Below, in pieces: positions 17,410-26,317 of a stretch of 64,000 bases of DNA. The notes below the pieces were generated by a model, which did not search any database, was not told the origin of the DNA, and saw only the letters and a program-made list of their open reading frames with translations. A program made the translations under genes and the position numbers. Position 1 is the first letter of the stretch; every line of letters begins with the position of its first letter. The stretch is from Endoryza foliicola (GTDB taxonomy: Bacteria; Bacteroidota; Bacteroidia; Chitinophagales; Chitinophagaceae), in assembly GCA_965226965.1 (NCBI GenBank), contig OZ245715.1, positions 682,001-746,000 of the forward strand, in the 5' to 3' direction.

Positions 17410-19179
17410 ATGCGAATCATCAAACTGCTTTCCATTTTCTCTTTCTTGTCATTTTTTGTTTCAGTTAACCAAGTAAATGCTCAAGCCTCTTCAGAGCCCG
17501 CCACCTATTGCAATCCCATCAACTTGGATTATGGATACACGCCCATTCCCAACTTTTCAACCTGGGGCCGACACAGGGCAACCGCAGATCCGGTAATCAC
17601 TTATTTCAAAGGAGACTATTATTTGTTTTCGACGAATCAGTGGGGATATTGGTGGAGTCACGATTTGAGTAAATGGAATTTCGTTCCGCGCTTGTTTTTG
17701 AAACCCTATCATAAAGTGTACGACGAGCTCTGTGCTCCCGCCGTGTTTTCAATGGGCGATACCTTGTTTGTAATTGGATCAACCTATGCGAAGAATTTTC
17801 CGATTTGGATGAGCACCAATCCGCGTGTAGACGAGTGGAAAGAAGCGGTGGATAGTTTTGAAGTAGGAGCCTGGGACCCGAGTTTCTTTTTAGACGATGA
17901 TGGTCGGCTGTATTGTTATTATGGAAGCAGCAATTTGTATCCTTTGTATGGAATTGAGATCGACCGAAAAACCTTCAAACCCATTGGCGAAAGAAAAGAG
18001 TTGTTGCACCTGAATCATGAAAAATACGGCTGGCACCGCTTTGGCGAATATTACGACAATACTTTCTTGGATCCCTTTATGGAAGGGGCTTGGATGAACA
18101 AACACAATGGAAAATATTACTTGCAATATGGAGCACCCGCTACTGAATTCAGTGGATATGCCGACGGTGTGGCGGTCAGTAATAGTCCATTGGGTCCTTT
18201 TGAGCAGCAAGTCCACAATCCCTTTAGTTTTAAACCGGGAGGGTTTATCAGAGGGTCGGGTCACGGAGCTACGTTTAACGATCGTTGGGACAACCTGTGG
18301 CACGTATCAACCATGGTGCTGAATGTGAAGAATAATTTTGAGCGAAGACTGGGTTTGTGGCCGGCGGGTTATGATAAAGACGGACTGCTGTATACGAATA
18401 CGCGTTTTGGAGATTATCCTCATTATCTGCCAAAGGGAAAAGAAGATCATTTGGAGTCGAAGTTTACCGGTTGGATGTTATTGAATTACCAGAAGCCGGT
18501 ATTGGTATCGAGTACATTGGGAGGCAATGCTGCGAATTTGGCGGTGGATGAAAATGTAAAAACTTATTGGAGTGCTAAAACAGGAAAGAAGGGCGAGTAT
18601 TTTCAAACCGATTTGGGTAATGTATCGGAAGTGCGAGCCATTCAAATCAATTATGCAGATCAGGATGTGGATTCTGCTTTCTTAGGGAAGATTCCGAATA
18701 CCTATCATCAATACCAATTGTATCATTCAGTAGATGGAAAGAACTGGCAACTGTTGATAGACAAGAGCAAGAATAAGACCGACGTACCTCACGATTATAT
18801 TGAGTTAAAGTCTCCCATCAAAACACGATACATTAAGATGGTGAACATTCACATGCCTACCGGAACCTTTGCCCTCAGCGGCTTTCGTGTTTTTGGAAAT
18901 GGCATGGGTGCAAAACCCGACAAGGTAAAAGAGTTCATGGTGCTGCGTGGTGAAAAGGACAGAAGAAGTGCTTGGGTTCGTTGGAGCCCGGTAAGCAACG
19001 CCTACGCATATAATATTTACTACGGCATTGCTCCCGATAAAATGTACAGTTGTATCATGGTACACAGCGCCAACGAATACTACATCAAAACCATGGACAA
19101 AGACCTCACTTATTATTTTCAGATCGAGAGTGTGAATGAGAATGGGGTGAGTGAGAGGACGAGTGTGATGAAGAATTAG
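17410..19179 (+). CDS. exported GH43-type glycoside hydrolase with discoidin-like and FN3-like C-terminal domains
   Basis: 589 residues. A signal peptide (about 1-24) precedes a five-bladed beta-propeller typical of GH43/GH117-like enzymes: ATADPVITYFKGDYYLFST carries the catalytic-base Asp in ADP, GAWDPSFFLDDDGRLY carries a second conserved Asp, and FMEGAWMNKHNGKYYLQY the acid Glu region. Around 365-500 a coagulation-factor 5/8 (discoidin)-like sugar-binding domain is seen (NAANLAVDENVKTYWSA), then a fibronectin-III-like domain to the end. It would cut arabinose- or xylose-type side chains outside the cytoplasm; the substrate is not determined. Its last ~220 bases recur as decayed copies at 21651-21870 and 32291-32475, marking the edge of the accessory island. 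Confidence 0.85.
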   Translation: MRIIKLLSIFSFLSFFVSVNQVNAQASSEPATYCNPINLDYGYTPIPNFSTWGRHRATADPVITYFKGDYYLFSTNQWGYWWSHDLSKWNFVPRLFLKPYHKVYDELCAPAVFSMGDTLFVIGSTYAKNFPIWMSTNPRVDEWKEAVDSFEVGAWDPSFFLDDDGRLYCYYGSSNLYPLYGIEIDRKTFKPIGERKELLHLNHEKYGWHRFGEYYDNTFLDPFMEGAWMNKHNGKYYLQYGAPATEFSGYADGVAVSNSPLGPFEQQVHNPFSFKPGGFIRGSGHGATFNDRWDNLWHVSTMVLNVKNNFERRLGLWPAGYDKDGLLYTNTRFGDYPHYLPKGKEDHLESKFTGWMLLNYQKPVLVSSTLGGNAANLAVDENVKTYWSAKTGKKGEYFQTDLGNVSEVRAIQINYADQDVDSAFLGKIPNTYHQYQLYHSVDGKNWQLLIDKSKNKTDVPHDYIELKSPIKTRYIKMVNIHMPTGTFALSGFRVFGNGMGAKPDKVKEFMVLRGEKDRRSAWVRWSPVSNAYAYNIYYGIAPDKMYSCIMVHSANEYYIKTMDKDLTYYFQIESVNENGVSERTSVMKN

Positions 19180-19207
19180 GGGGGATTGAGCTAACATTAG
19201 ATAAAAA

Positions 19208-19291
19208 ATGTATAACACTAACTATATGGAATACAGTAGAGTGATGGCATGTCAATTTGATTAGTGTTTCGTATATTTATGTGTTAGGTGC
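19208..19291. repeat. attC-like junction element 1, before the DUF3472 gene
   Basis: Inverted arms AACACTAA (19214-19221) and TTAGTGTT (19261-19268), ending in GTTAGGTGC (19283-19291). About 80 bases (GTATAACACTAACT near its start, GTTTCGTATATTTA near its end) are shared with 21913-21990. Imperfect palindrome with a terminal GTTRRRY-like core, as in integron attC sites; function inferred. Confidence 0.45.
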
Positions 19292-19326
19292 AATGACATC
19301 AATATTTAAAGTGTTAACATTATCGC

Positions 19327-20028
19327 ATGAAGCCTAAAATACCATTTGGCATTATTTCCATCGAACATAGTTGGCCTGCAAATGCGAGTTATCTCAAACA
19401 AAGTTTTGCCCTAGAGGTTGAGTATGAGCCCCGAATTACAGCGTCGTATTTCTGGGCTCAGCAATTTTGGTTTCACGGCGGTGACGGAGGTTATTTTGGT
19501 ATTCAATCAGATGGTGATATAAACGGCACGAGGCAAAAAATTGCAATTTTCTCAATTTGGAAATCTGTTGGGGCAACGAGATCTGATCAGGCAAACAGTT
19601 CTGCCGAATCTTTTGGGCATGAAGGTTCTGGCTACAGTTGCAAAATTCCCTTCGAATGGAAAGAAGGGATTGTTTACAAACTTGAATTAGTGAGAAAATT
19701 TAGCGCTGACGAAGGTAAAAATTCTTGGCAGGCACATATCATAGACACCTCAAGCAAAATATCTTTTTTAATTGGAACTATTAATGTTCCATTAGAATGG
19801 GGTAATCTTCAGCCCAAATCAAATTTTTTCATCGAATATTTTAGAGCCGTTGCTTCTTGTCAGAATGTCCCCTATGAAAAGTCAGTTTATAGCAATCCTG
19901 TTATGATTGAATACACGGAGATTCACCCAAACAGTTCAAATCATAAGACCTATGGTGAGTGTTCAAGCATTGGAAAAATATCTAATCAGGGAAACACATT
20001 TGCAATCGAAACCGGAAAGATATACTAA
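19327..20028 (+). CDS. DUF3472 family protein
   Basis: 233 residues. The spacing and content of YFWAQQFWFHGGDGGYFGIQ, IFSIWKS and SFGHEGSGYSCKIPFEWKEG match DUF3472, a beta-sandwich domain often found in exported carbohydrate-related proteins. Here there is no signal peptide, so the protein is probably cytoplasmic. The ATG at 19327 lies 36 bases beyond the junction element, as expected for a single-gene cassette. The stop is directly followed by CTAACGCGCTG (20025-20035). No catalytic residues are known to me; the biological role is unknown. Confidence 0.75.
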   Translation: MKPKIPFGIISIEHSWPANASYLKQSFALEVEYEPRITASYFWAQQFWFHGGDGGYFGIQSDGDINGTRQKIAIFSIWKSVGATRSDQANSSAESFGHEGSGYSCKIPFEWKEGIVYKLELVRKFSADEGKNSWQAHIIDTSSKISFLIGTINVPLEWGNLQPKSNFFIEYFRAVASCQNVPYEKSVYSNPVMIEYTEIHPNSSNHKTYGECSSIGKISNQGNTFAIETGKIY

Positions 20029-20193
20029 CGCGCTGCTAGGTACTACCGAGCAAAAGAATAAAAAAAGAGCTTTTATTTCTTTAATCAGCAACGACACCGG
20101 GCAGACAGAAAACGCAGAATACCGCCACGTTGCAAATGCTTTAAATTTGTCGGTCAGGCTAAATGACAATACAAACAGAATAAAATGATATGA

Positions 20194-21390
20194 ATGATAC
20201 TAATAACTAACCATAATGAATCGGACAATCACCTAACAACAATTATTGAAAACTTGAAATTTTACGATCAACTTTTCATAGCAGTAGCGTTTTTGAAAAC
20301 TTCAGGAGTTGACTTATTAACCAAACCATTTAAGGATTTTTTAAAAGCAAATGGACAGCTTACTTTAATTGCAGGTCAAAACTTCGCACTAACAGAACCT
20401 AATGCACTTCACGAACTAAGAAATATTTTCAAATCATATCCTATTTCAAAATTGTATTTAGCAAAAGCAAGTTCACCTGACAGTGTATTTCACCCTAAAA
20501 TGTATTTATTCAAATCTGATACACACTGCTGTATAATATCGGGTTCAGCAAATATTACAAAGGGCGGCTTGACAAGTAACAAAGAAATTTCAATTTCAAT
20601 AGAGTGCTTGGAGACAGACAAAATTTGGGCAGATGCTAAAAGCTATTTTGACACTCTAACTAACACTGAAAATGCAGACGAAGCGACATTGTTAGTTATT
20701 AAGCAATACGAGACATTTTACGAACAACAAAAGCAATTCAATAAAAAAGCTAAAGCCATTCCGTCTAAGTCAAAAACACAGTTAGCTTTCGATTATCACA
20801 ATCTCACTAAACATTTTAACAAGTTCAACAATTCACAAAGACTAGTAAATTTTAAACTAAAAACAGACAACTATAAACAAGCGAAAGAAATTCTTGACCA
20901 AATTGCAGATAACCCCAATTTGACACAAAAACAATTTGAACCGCTATTAGACAAACTTGTAGGTAGTGCAGATGATTTAAATTTATGGCATTCAGGCAGT
21001 TTATACAGGCTAAGACATTCTGTTTATCCTTACTTCAAAGAGTTTAGAGAACTTGTAAAGTTCATAAGAGAACATAAAGACAACCGACCTGGGATAGTTT
21101 TTGATACAGCGAAGGAAAAAGTAAGTCTAATTAAAGGAGCGGGAATAAATTATGTCACCGAAATTATGATGACATACAATAACAAAGATTTCGCCAATAT
21201 GAATAAAAACCCGTTGACAGTTTTAAGAAAAGCAGGCGGCGTGAATATAAAAGCAACTTCAAGTTCGTTTAACGGTGCTGACTTTGAGGAATATTGCGAA
21301 CTCATAAAGGAAATTTGCTCAAAACTTGGACTTAAAAACATGTTGGAAGTAGATAGTTTCTTTAACGAAATATATTGGAGAATAAAGTGA
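20194..21390 (+). CDS. phospholipase-D-fold nuclease-like protein with C-terminal HhH-like domain
   Basis: 398 residues. The N-terminal half has one PLD catalytic motif, HPKMYLF with His100 and Lys102, followed by IISGSANITKGGL (Ser117-Asn120), as in PLD-type restriction and repair nucleases, which usually act as dimers. The C-terminal part, roughly 290-360, contains LIKGAGINYVTEIMMTYN and NMNKNPLTVLRKAGG, a helix-hairpin-helix-like arrangement often found in restriction-associated proteins. A DNA-cleaving defence role is inferred from motifs and neighbourhood. It stands alone in its segment, with 165 bases of uninformative DNA between it and DUF3472. Confidence 0.65.
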   Translation: MILITNHNESDNHLTTIIENLKFYDQLFIAVAFLKTSGVDLLTKPFKDFLKANGQLTLIAGQNFALTEPNALHELRNIFKSYPISKLYLAKASSPDSVFHPKMYLFKSDTHCCIISGSANITKGGLTSNKEISISIECLETDKIWADAKSYFDTLTNTENADEATLLVIKQYETFYEQQKQFNKKAKAIPSKSKTQLAFDYHNLTKHFNKFNNSQRLVNFKLKTDNYKQAKEILDQIADNPNLTQKQFEPLLDKLVGSADDLNLWHSGSLYRLRHSVYPYFKEFRELVKFIREHKDNRPGIVFDTAKEKVSLIKGAGINYVTEIMMTYNNKDFANMNKNPLTVLRKAGGVNIKATSSSFNGADFEEYCELIKEICSKLGLKNMLEVDSFFNEIYWRIK

Positions 21391-21440
21391 CGACATTTAT
21401 TAACCTACAGATAGAAATAGAAGCCCGAACTGTTAATATG

Positions 21441-21590
21441 CGTTTGGCGTAATGCGGGGTGAAGTGCTTAATCTCAAGTTCTGTTTTTCAAATCAACTTT
21501 AGTGCCAGGTTGACAATTTTGTGCCTTGAAATCCCGAACGATCACCAATCGCAAAACCGTTTACGACAAATGTTTTTCTAGACTTTTGTA
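21441..21590. repeat. attC-like junction element 2, copy A
   Basis: Starts GTTTGGCGTAATGCGGGG and ends GTTTACGACAAATG followed by TTTTTCTAGACTTTTGTA. Clearly homologous to 32103-32230, which has a much better preserved stem. Precedes the decayed GH43 tail in both places. Confidence 0.5.
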
Positions 21591-21650
21591 AAATGACGAT
21601 ACAAAAATTGCAGGGTAAGCCAAACAAGAGGAAAGATTACCGAGTAGAAT

Positions 21651-21870
21651 CAAAGAAGCGTTTATATTCGCTTGAGTTTGTTAATAGATGCCATTGCAGA
21701 CAATTTTTACTAAATCAGCGCCTCTATAAATAATACTGCGACATCATGGTGCATAGCACCAACGAATACTATATCAAAACCATAGACAAAGACCTCACTT
21801 ATTATTTTCAGATCGAGAGTGTGAATGAGAATGGAGTGAGTGAAAGGACGGCAATGATGACGAATTTGGG
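21651..21870 (+). pseudogene. decayed copy of the GH43 gene 3' end (middle border)
   Basis: Corresponds to 18961-19180 of the intact gene. The best-kept core, 21752-21814, matches 19063-19125 at 59 of 63 bases and still encodes NEYYIKTIDKDLTYYFQIES in frame, then drifts past the original stop. No start codon or promoter. Outside the core the similarity is weak but continuous. Confidence 0.8.
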
Positions 21871-21912
21871 GGAATGGGCTGATTGGTGGATTGTTCCAAT
21901 AGTATAAAAAAA

Positions 21913-21994
21913 ATGTATAACACTAACTAACTGGAATATAATAGATTGATAGTATAAAAATTTAATGAGCGTTTCGTATATTTAAGTGTTGTGC
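21913..21994. repeat. attC-like junction element 1, copy B, before the UDG-like gene
   Basis: Shares GTATAACACTAACT, TGGAATA and GTTTCGTATATTTA with 19208-19286, in the same order behind a GH43 tail, and ends in GTTGTGC (21988-21994). The next gene starts 13 bases later. Confidence 0.45.
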
Positions 21995-22007
21995 GTAATA
22001 TTCCCTT

Positions 22008-22829
22008 ATGAAATTCGACAGACTAAAATATAAACAGACCAGACAAGAGATAATAAACTTAATCAAGCAAACTCATGCATGGGAGATAGATGAAGGGTTT
22101 ATTGCTGACGGAATTATTTGCCCAGACATTTACGAAAAGGAAGAACTAAAAATACTTGTCATACTGGCAGAATCTTATGGCTACAGCCACTCTCAGATTG
22201 TTTGCATCGAAGAACAGCCTAATGAAGATTTTATGGGTGTTGGAAATCCAAAAGTTCAGACACCAAAGAAAATTGCTGCATTACTTTGGCTGTTGTTTAA
22301 GTCTATAGAGCATGGGCAAGAGATAGAATGGAGAGATTTTCCAGAATTTTTACAAACAAGTGATAATAATTACACAGAGCTACAATATGCCTTATCAAAA
22401 ATTGCATGGATAAATATTAAAAAGGCTTCAAAGATTATAGATGACGAAGACAATAACACAACTCGTTTAGACTACCAGGAAATTTATAACGCCGGAACTC
22501 GTAACAAAAACATCATAGAATTGCAAATAGATTCCATTGCACCTGACTTAATAATAGTTTTTAGTAATCCCGTTATTCATTGTTTGTACGACAACAAAAT
22601 ATTAGGGGACGGTATTGACAGACATACAAAATATAAAATTCAAATAAATTCGGCGGGACAAAAAATAATTTACATGAACCATCCAAGCTATTTGGCCGAT
22701 TGGGGCTATGAAAGAATTTATGAAACCTTTCGAATTTTATACAAGGGTTTGTGTGACAATACTAATACTACGCACAATATTGGTATTACCGATAGTGGGG
22801 TTGGACGTAGTAATAATGGTCAGGGGTAA
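22008..22829 (+). CDS. uracil-DNA-glycosylase-superfamily-like protein
   Basis: 273 residues, no signal peptide. The order of short motifs fits the UDG fold: a strand-loop ILVILAESYGYSHS (about 48-61, position of the water-activating motif), a central ALSKIAWINIKKAS, a PDLIIVFSNPVIH strand and a C-terminal MNHPSY that parallels the HPS motif of UDG family members. Similar short proteins occur in mobile regions of Bacteroidota. Catalytic residues are not certain, so base excision may or may not be its activity. The last ~20 codons lie inside a hairpin junction element, so the C-terminus is cassette-derived. Base composition is A+T-rich like the rest of the island. Confidence 0.5.
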   Translation: MKFDRLKYKQTRQEIINLIKQTHAWEIDEGFIADGIICPDIYEKEELKILVILAESYGYSHSQIVCIEEQPNEDFMGVGNPKVQTPKKIAALLWLLFKSIEHGQEIEWRDFPEFLQTSDNNYTELQYALSKIAWINIKKASKIIDDEDNNTTRLDYQEIYNAGTRNKNIIELQIDSIAPDLIIVFSNPVIHCLYDNKILGDGIDRHTKYKIQINSAGQKIIYMNHPSYLADWGYERIYETFRILYKGLCDNTNTTHNIGITDSGVGRSNNGQG

Positions 22830-22903
22830 TTCTGCTGTGCTGTCGTTCGCGGCTTGACGAATAAACAAGTCCCCACCATCGGCAATACCTGCTCGTTAGG
22901 TGC
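22771..22903. repeat. attC-like junction element 3 with a long stem, behind the UDG-like gene
   Basis: Left arm GGTATTACCGATAGTGGGG (22782-22800) and right arm CCCCACCATCGGCAATACC (22871-22889) pair at 17 of 19 positions with a 70-base loop. The outer left end GCACAAT (22773-22779) and right end GTTAGGTGC (22895-22903) parallel the R-box cores of attC sites. The cassette from GTTGTGC (21988) to this site would be about 907 bp with one gene. The stretch 22904-23179 behind it holds no recognisable gene. Confidence 0.55.
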
Positions 22904-23179
22904 AAGCGTAACGGACGACAATTCTACTATCGAACAGACATCGAAACAACCAAGCTGACAACTTCCAAACCAACTTTCGGGACAACCTTAACTCGATAGA
23001 CCATTTCGCTATAACCTGACACAGACCGCCCCTAATGGTTCTAGTAATTTTTTCCACCGCACAATCCAACTCACCACAAACCTCAAAAGAGCCAATTTTG
23101 CCAACCCCGCCAATATTGATACTTATAGTCCGTGGACTTATTTACATCTATTTAAGACCTTTGCACCTAAGTAATACAA

Positions 23180-23419
23180 ATGGGTACACTATATTCTAAA
23201 AGTGAAAAAGCCTATTTAGAACGAATAGGAAACCGAATACGTGAACTTCGTACAGAGGGAGATTTATCCCAAGAAAAATTAGCTTTTGCATGTGACCTTG
23301 ACAGAACTTATATCGGTTCTGTGGAAAGAGGCGAAAGAAACATATCTGTTATCAATCTCAGAAAAATTGCAAATGCTTTGAAAATTAAAGTATCCGTTTT
23401 ACTAAATATTGAAGAATGA
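23180..23419 (+). CDS. XRE-family regulator, probable controller protein of the restriction-modification system
   Basis: 79 residues, almost wholly one helix-turn-helix domain: IGNRIRELRTEGDLSQEKLAFACDLDRTYIGSVERGERNIS with the typical LSQEKLA and YIGSVERGER recognition region. This size and position fit C-proteins, which delay nuclease expression until DNA is methylated. The stop overlaps the nuclease start (ATGA, 23416-23419), so the two are translationally coupled. No clear operator palindrome was identified in the 100 bases upstream. Confidence 0.85.
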   Translation: MGTLYSKSEKAYLERIGNRIRELRTEGDLSQEKLAFACDLDRTYIGSVERGERNISVINLRKIANALKIKVSVLLNIEE

Positions 23420-24534
23420 ATAAAGAATTTAAAATTCCTCCACAGTCAGTTAAAATGCTGACTGATTCAGAAACATTAGCACATTATTTAGTAGAGTTGG
23501 TTGGCAACCCATTTGCATTAACAGGGAAAACAAGAACTGACGGTTCAAATATTCGTAAGCTTATAGCTTCTATATTAGAAAAGTATCCATTACCCGAATT
23601 GTCTGAAGTCGGACAATTTGAAATTATTCCTCCAAAAGGAAAAGGCGTTCCGAAAATTGCCAGAGAGTTTATTGACACCTACATTGTAACGAGTGGAACA
23701 TCTTATAATTTGCAAGTTTGGAACAGAGTTCCGGCAGCAGAAACGTTGCTGATAAAATATGAATCTGGAGAAAGTCTCAAGTGTACCGATGTGCGATTCG
23801 TTTTTGTCAGGATTGACATTACAAAAAACATTATTGCTTCGGTTATAATTCTCACTCCTGAATATATAGAACAGAGATTTGGAAAGTTTGGTAAGCCAAC
23901 AATTAAGCATCAACTCTTAATTTCGGGAAAAGTAAGAAAGGATATTTATGAAAGTGAAGATAAAATTCTCTCTTTTCCCGATTCTAAAAAACTTTCCTAC
24001 TACGTTCAACACGATTATCTGCCACCAAAATCAGGTATGATTGAAGAACCGGACATTAAGCATTTATTTTCCATTGCAGTATTGAAAAAAAAGGTCGCTG
24101 AAAAACTAATTGGCATTAAGCTGGATGCAGCATCAACCAAAAACAGAGGTCAGGCTTTAGAAAAGAAAGTCCTTGAATTGCTAAGGTACGAGGTAAAGGA
24201 ATCCGATTTGCTATATGGTGCATTTCCCGATATTAGAAACCAATTGTTAGAGGTAAAAGTGCAAGACAGTCCTACTGTGGATTTGGGTAAATTCTCACCA
24301 GAAAAAGAAGAAATTGTCATTAATGATTCAAGATTGACAACTTTTGACGTAAGGTATTTGATTGCATTAACCAATCCTAAAACAGAAATAATTGAGGGCA
24401 TTATCCTTTCTCCGGGTGAGAAGTTGGGAGAATTATTTTCTTATGTAAGCGCTGAAAGCTATAAATGTCAACGAGCAATCCCAATGGCTTTTTTTGATAA
24501 CCATTATGGAAAATCTGTTTTCAATCCAGACTAA
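23416..24534 (+). CDS. type II restriction endonuclease with PD-(D/E)XK motif, specificity unknown
   Basis: 372 residues. A nuclease core is visible near residues 275-287, FPDIRN followed by LLEVKVQ, that is PD-x(6)-EVK, the metal-binding and catalytic set of the PD-(D/E)XK fold. The rest has no recognised family. Its place between a controller protein and an Eco57I-like adenine methyltransferase makes a restriction enzyme the natural reading. The 3' end overlaps that of the convergent methyltransferase by 14 bases (24521-24534). The recognition sequence cannot be inferred. Confidence 0.75.
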   Translation: MNKEFKIPPQSVKMLTDSETLAHYLVELVGNPFALTGKTRTDGSNIRKLIASILEKYPLPELSEVGQFEIIPPKGKGVPKIAREFIDTYIVTSGTSYNLQVWNRVPAAETLLIKYESGESLKCTDVRFVFVRIDITKNIIASVIILTPEYIEQRFGKFGKPTIKHQLLISGKVRKDIYESEDKILSFPDSKKLSYYVQHDYLPPKSGMIEEPDIKHLFSIAVLKKKVAEKLIGIKLDAASTKNRGQALEKKVLELLRYEVKESDLLYGAFPDIRNQLLEVKVQDSPTVDLGKFSPEKEEIVINDSRLTTFDVRYLIALTNPKTEIIEGIILSPGEKLGELFSYVSAESYKCQRAIPMAFFDNHYGKSVFNPD

Positions 24535-26233
24535 AAACAGGTTCAACTCCAAACGATTCCGCAACTTTAATTTCCAACAGATTTTCTAATTCTGAAATTT
24601 TCGTCTTATCGTTTGATTGGTTTAACTTTTTAACAACTAAGATAATTTCTTTCGCTTTAGAAGAATTAAAATCAGGCAATGGATACCTTTCTACATATTG
24701 CGTAAAATATCTTCGCCTGCCGGAATATAGCTTGTTATTAAATACCAAGTCGTGATATTTGGTCATTAATTTAGAGTTGGCAACCCCCTGAATTAACAGC
24801 AACTTTTCCACATCTTCCTCTTTTGCAGCTACAATCCAGTAACAATTACCGTTGACTATCTTTCCGCCTTTATCGAAATAAAAACGAGGCTTTAAGCTTA
24901 TATCAGGGAAAACCAGTTTTGGATATTTCCATTGGTCAGGGCGGTGCGGAACCCACAATTCAAACCATTGTCTTCCTGCTTCAATAAGATATTTTCTTGA
25001 TTTTAATTTTTCTTCGTGTTGCAAAAAATATTTTTTGGCTTTGGGGTATTTTTCTATATCAACCGTTTGCTTTTCGCCACCTACGGAAATATGTGGATAG
25101 AGAACTTTTAATTTAAAATTATCCGTAGCGTTCCAAGGTTCTATATTTTCCTGTGAAATCAACTCTTTCAACAACTCATCTTCGGGTTTTATACCGATGA
25201 GATTTTCCCAGTTATCACTGATGAATACTTTATCAGCAGTTGATTTAATACCTACTTTTACCTTAAACAAATCTCCCACCCGATTTTTTGAGGCCTTATT
25301 AATCTTTGAAACCCAATCCGATTCATTATTTGACAACATTTCCCAACAAGCACCGGAAGCAATTTTATATTTCAATATACCGGATGATTTTTTATACCGC
25401 TTGCCGTTTGCAACAAAGTAACCAGATTGTTTATTGTTTATCACATCATATACGGATTCTACAGGAATTAAATCACCTTTATAGCCGTTCAGTTCCTCAT
25501 ATATTTTGATAAAATTTGCAGAGGAGGGACTTTTTAGTTTTTTCTTTCTTCCAATAAAAATTGCAGGCAATACAGCAGCATCAAACAACTTTGTGTCTCC
25601 CAAATCAATCAATTCCAAAATCTCATAATTCTCGGACAAGAATTTTCGGATACTTTCTCCGCCTTTTGTTGACAAATACCTGTTGGAAGTGATTACCCCA
25701 AGTATTCCCTCTTCTTTCAGACTTTCAGTCATGGCAATCAGGAAAGGATAATACAAATCAACCCTTCCTTTTAAATTAAACTTTTGGGCAAGCTCTTGTG
25801 CTTGTTCCGTTCCCAATATTTGGGTTCGTACATAGGGCGGATTGGCAATGACAATATCAAAGGAATTATTTACAAATGATTTATTGTATTCCTGAAACAA
25901 GCCCAAATTACTCTGGTTGGAAGAAACATCAATAGCCTGCAAAAAATCTTCGTGAATGAGTTTAGTATTTTCGGCACCAAACCGTAAAGTCCTTTCTTGA
26001 GCAAAGCTTAAATATTGCCCATTGGCATCATAGCCTGTGAGTGAAAAATCAATGGTTGAATCAGAAAGGATGTCGCCCATCGCAATGAGTAATTCTCCTT
26101 CTCCACAGGCAGGGTCAAGCACTTTTTGGTAGTTAGGTTTGACATGAGAAGCAATCCTTTCCGCCAAGAAAACAGAAAGCTCCTTTGGGGTAAATGTTGC
26201 CCCCGTGTTTTTTATTTGCTCTTTGGTTGCCAT
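24521..26233 (-). CDS. N6-adenine DNA methyltransferase (Eco57I/N12-class-like)
   Basis: 570 residues from the ATG at 26233. SAM-binding motif I is LDPACGEGELL (about 39-49), preceded by the TGATFTPKELS segment typical of this class; the catalytic motif IV is NPPY (131-134), which marks N6-adenine (or N4-cytosine) methylation. The C-terminal half carries a target-recognition region, with RRRYFTQYVERYPLPD near the end, as in TaqI/Eco57I-type enzymes. It would protect host DNA from the convergent nuclease at 23416-24534. An upstream TTG adds four residues and is judged not the start. A solitary type IIG role is unlikely, since no PD-(D/E)XK domain is seen in it. Confidence 0.88.
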   Translation of the reverse strand: MATKEQIKNTGATFTPKELSVFLAERIASHVKPNYQKVLDPACGEGELLIAMGDILSDSTIDFSLTGYDANGQYLSFAQERTLRFGAENTKLIHEDFLQAIDVSSNQSNLGLFQEYNKSFVNNSFDIVIANPPYVRTQILGTEQAQELAQKFNLKGRVDLYYPFLIAMTESLKEEGILGVITSNRYLSTKGGESIRKFLSENYEILELIDLGDTKLFDAAVLPAIFIGRKKKLKSPSSANFIKIYEELNGYKGDLIPVESVYDVINNKQSGYFVANGKRYKKSSGILKYKIASGACWEMLSNNESDWVSKINKASKNRVGDLFKVKVGIKSTADKVFISDNWENLIGIKPEDELLKELISQENIEPWNATDNFKLKVLYPHISVGGEKQTVDIEKYPKAKKYFLQHEEKLKSRKYLIEAGRQWFELWVPHRPDQWKYPKLVFPDISLKPRFYFDKGGKIVNGNCYWIVAAKEEDVEKLLLIQGVANSKLMTKYHDLVFNNKLYSGRRRYFTQYVERYPLPDFNSSKAKEIILVVKKLNQSNDKTKISELENLLEIKVAESFGVEPVFSLD

Positions 26234-26317
26234 TGACAGAAGCAAAGATACTTAAAATCATCACAAATGCTATTCCCACAAAGACTTTTTATTAACAATT
26301 AAGGAGGGGATAGGAAA

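Noticed and set aside
19907..20188. A 93-codon open frame between the DUF3472 and PLD genes
   Set aside because: Most of it overlaps the DUF3472 gene in another frame; the remaining 55 codons have no recognisable features.
20029..20193. An intrinsic terminator around AAAAAAAGAGCTTTTATTTC
   Set aside because: Only a four-base GC-poor core pairs; too weak to support.
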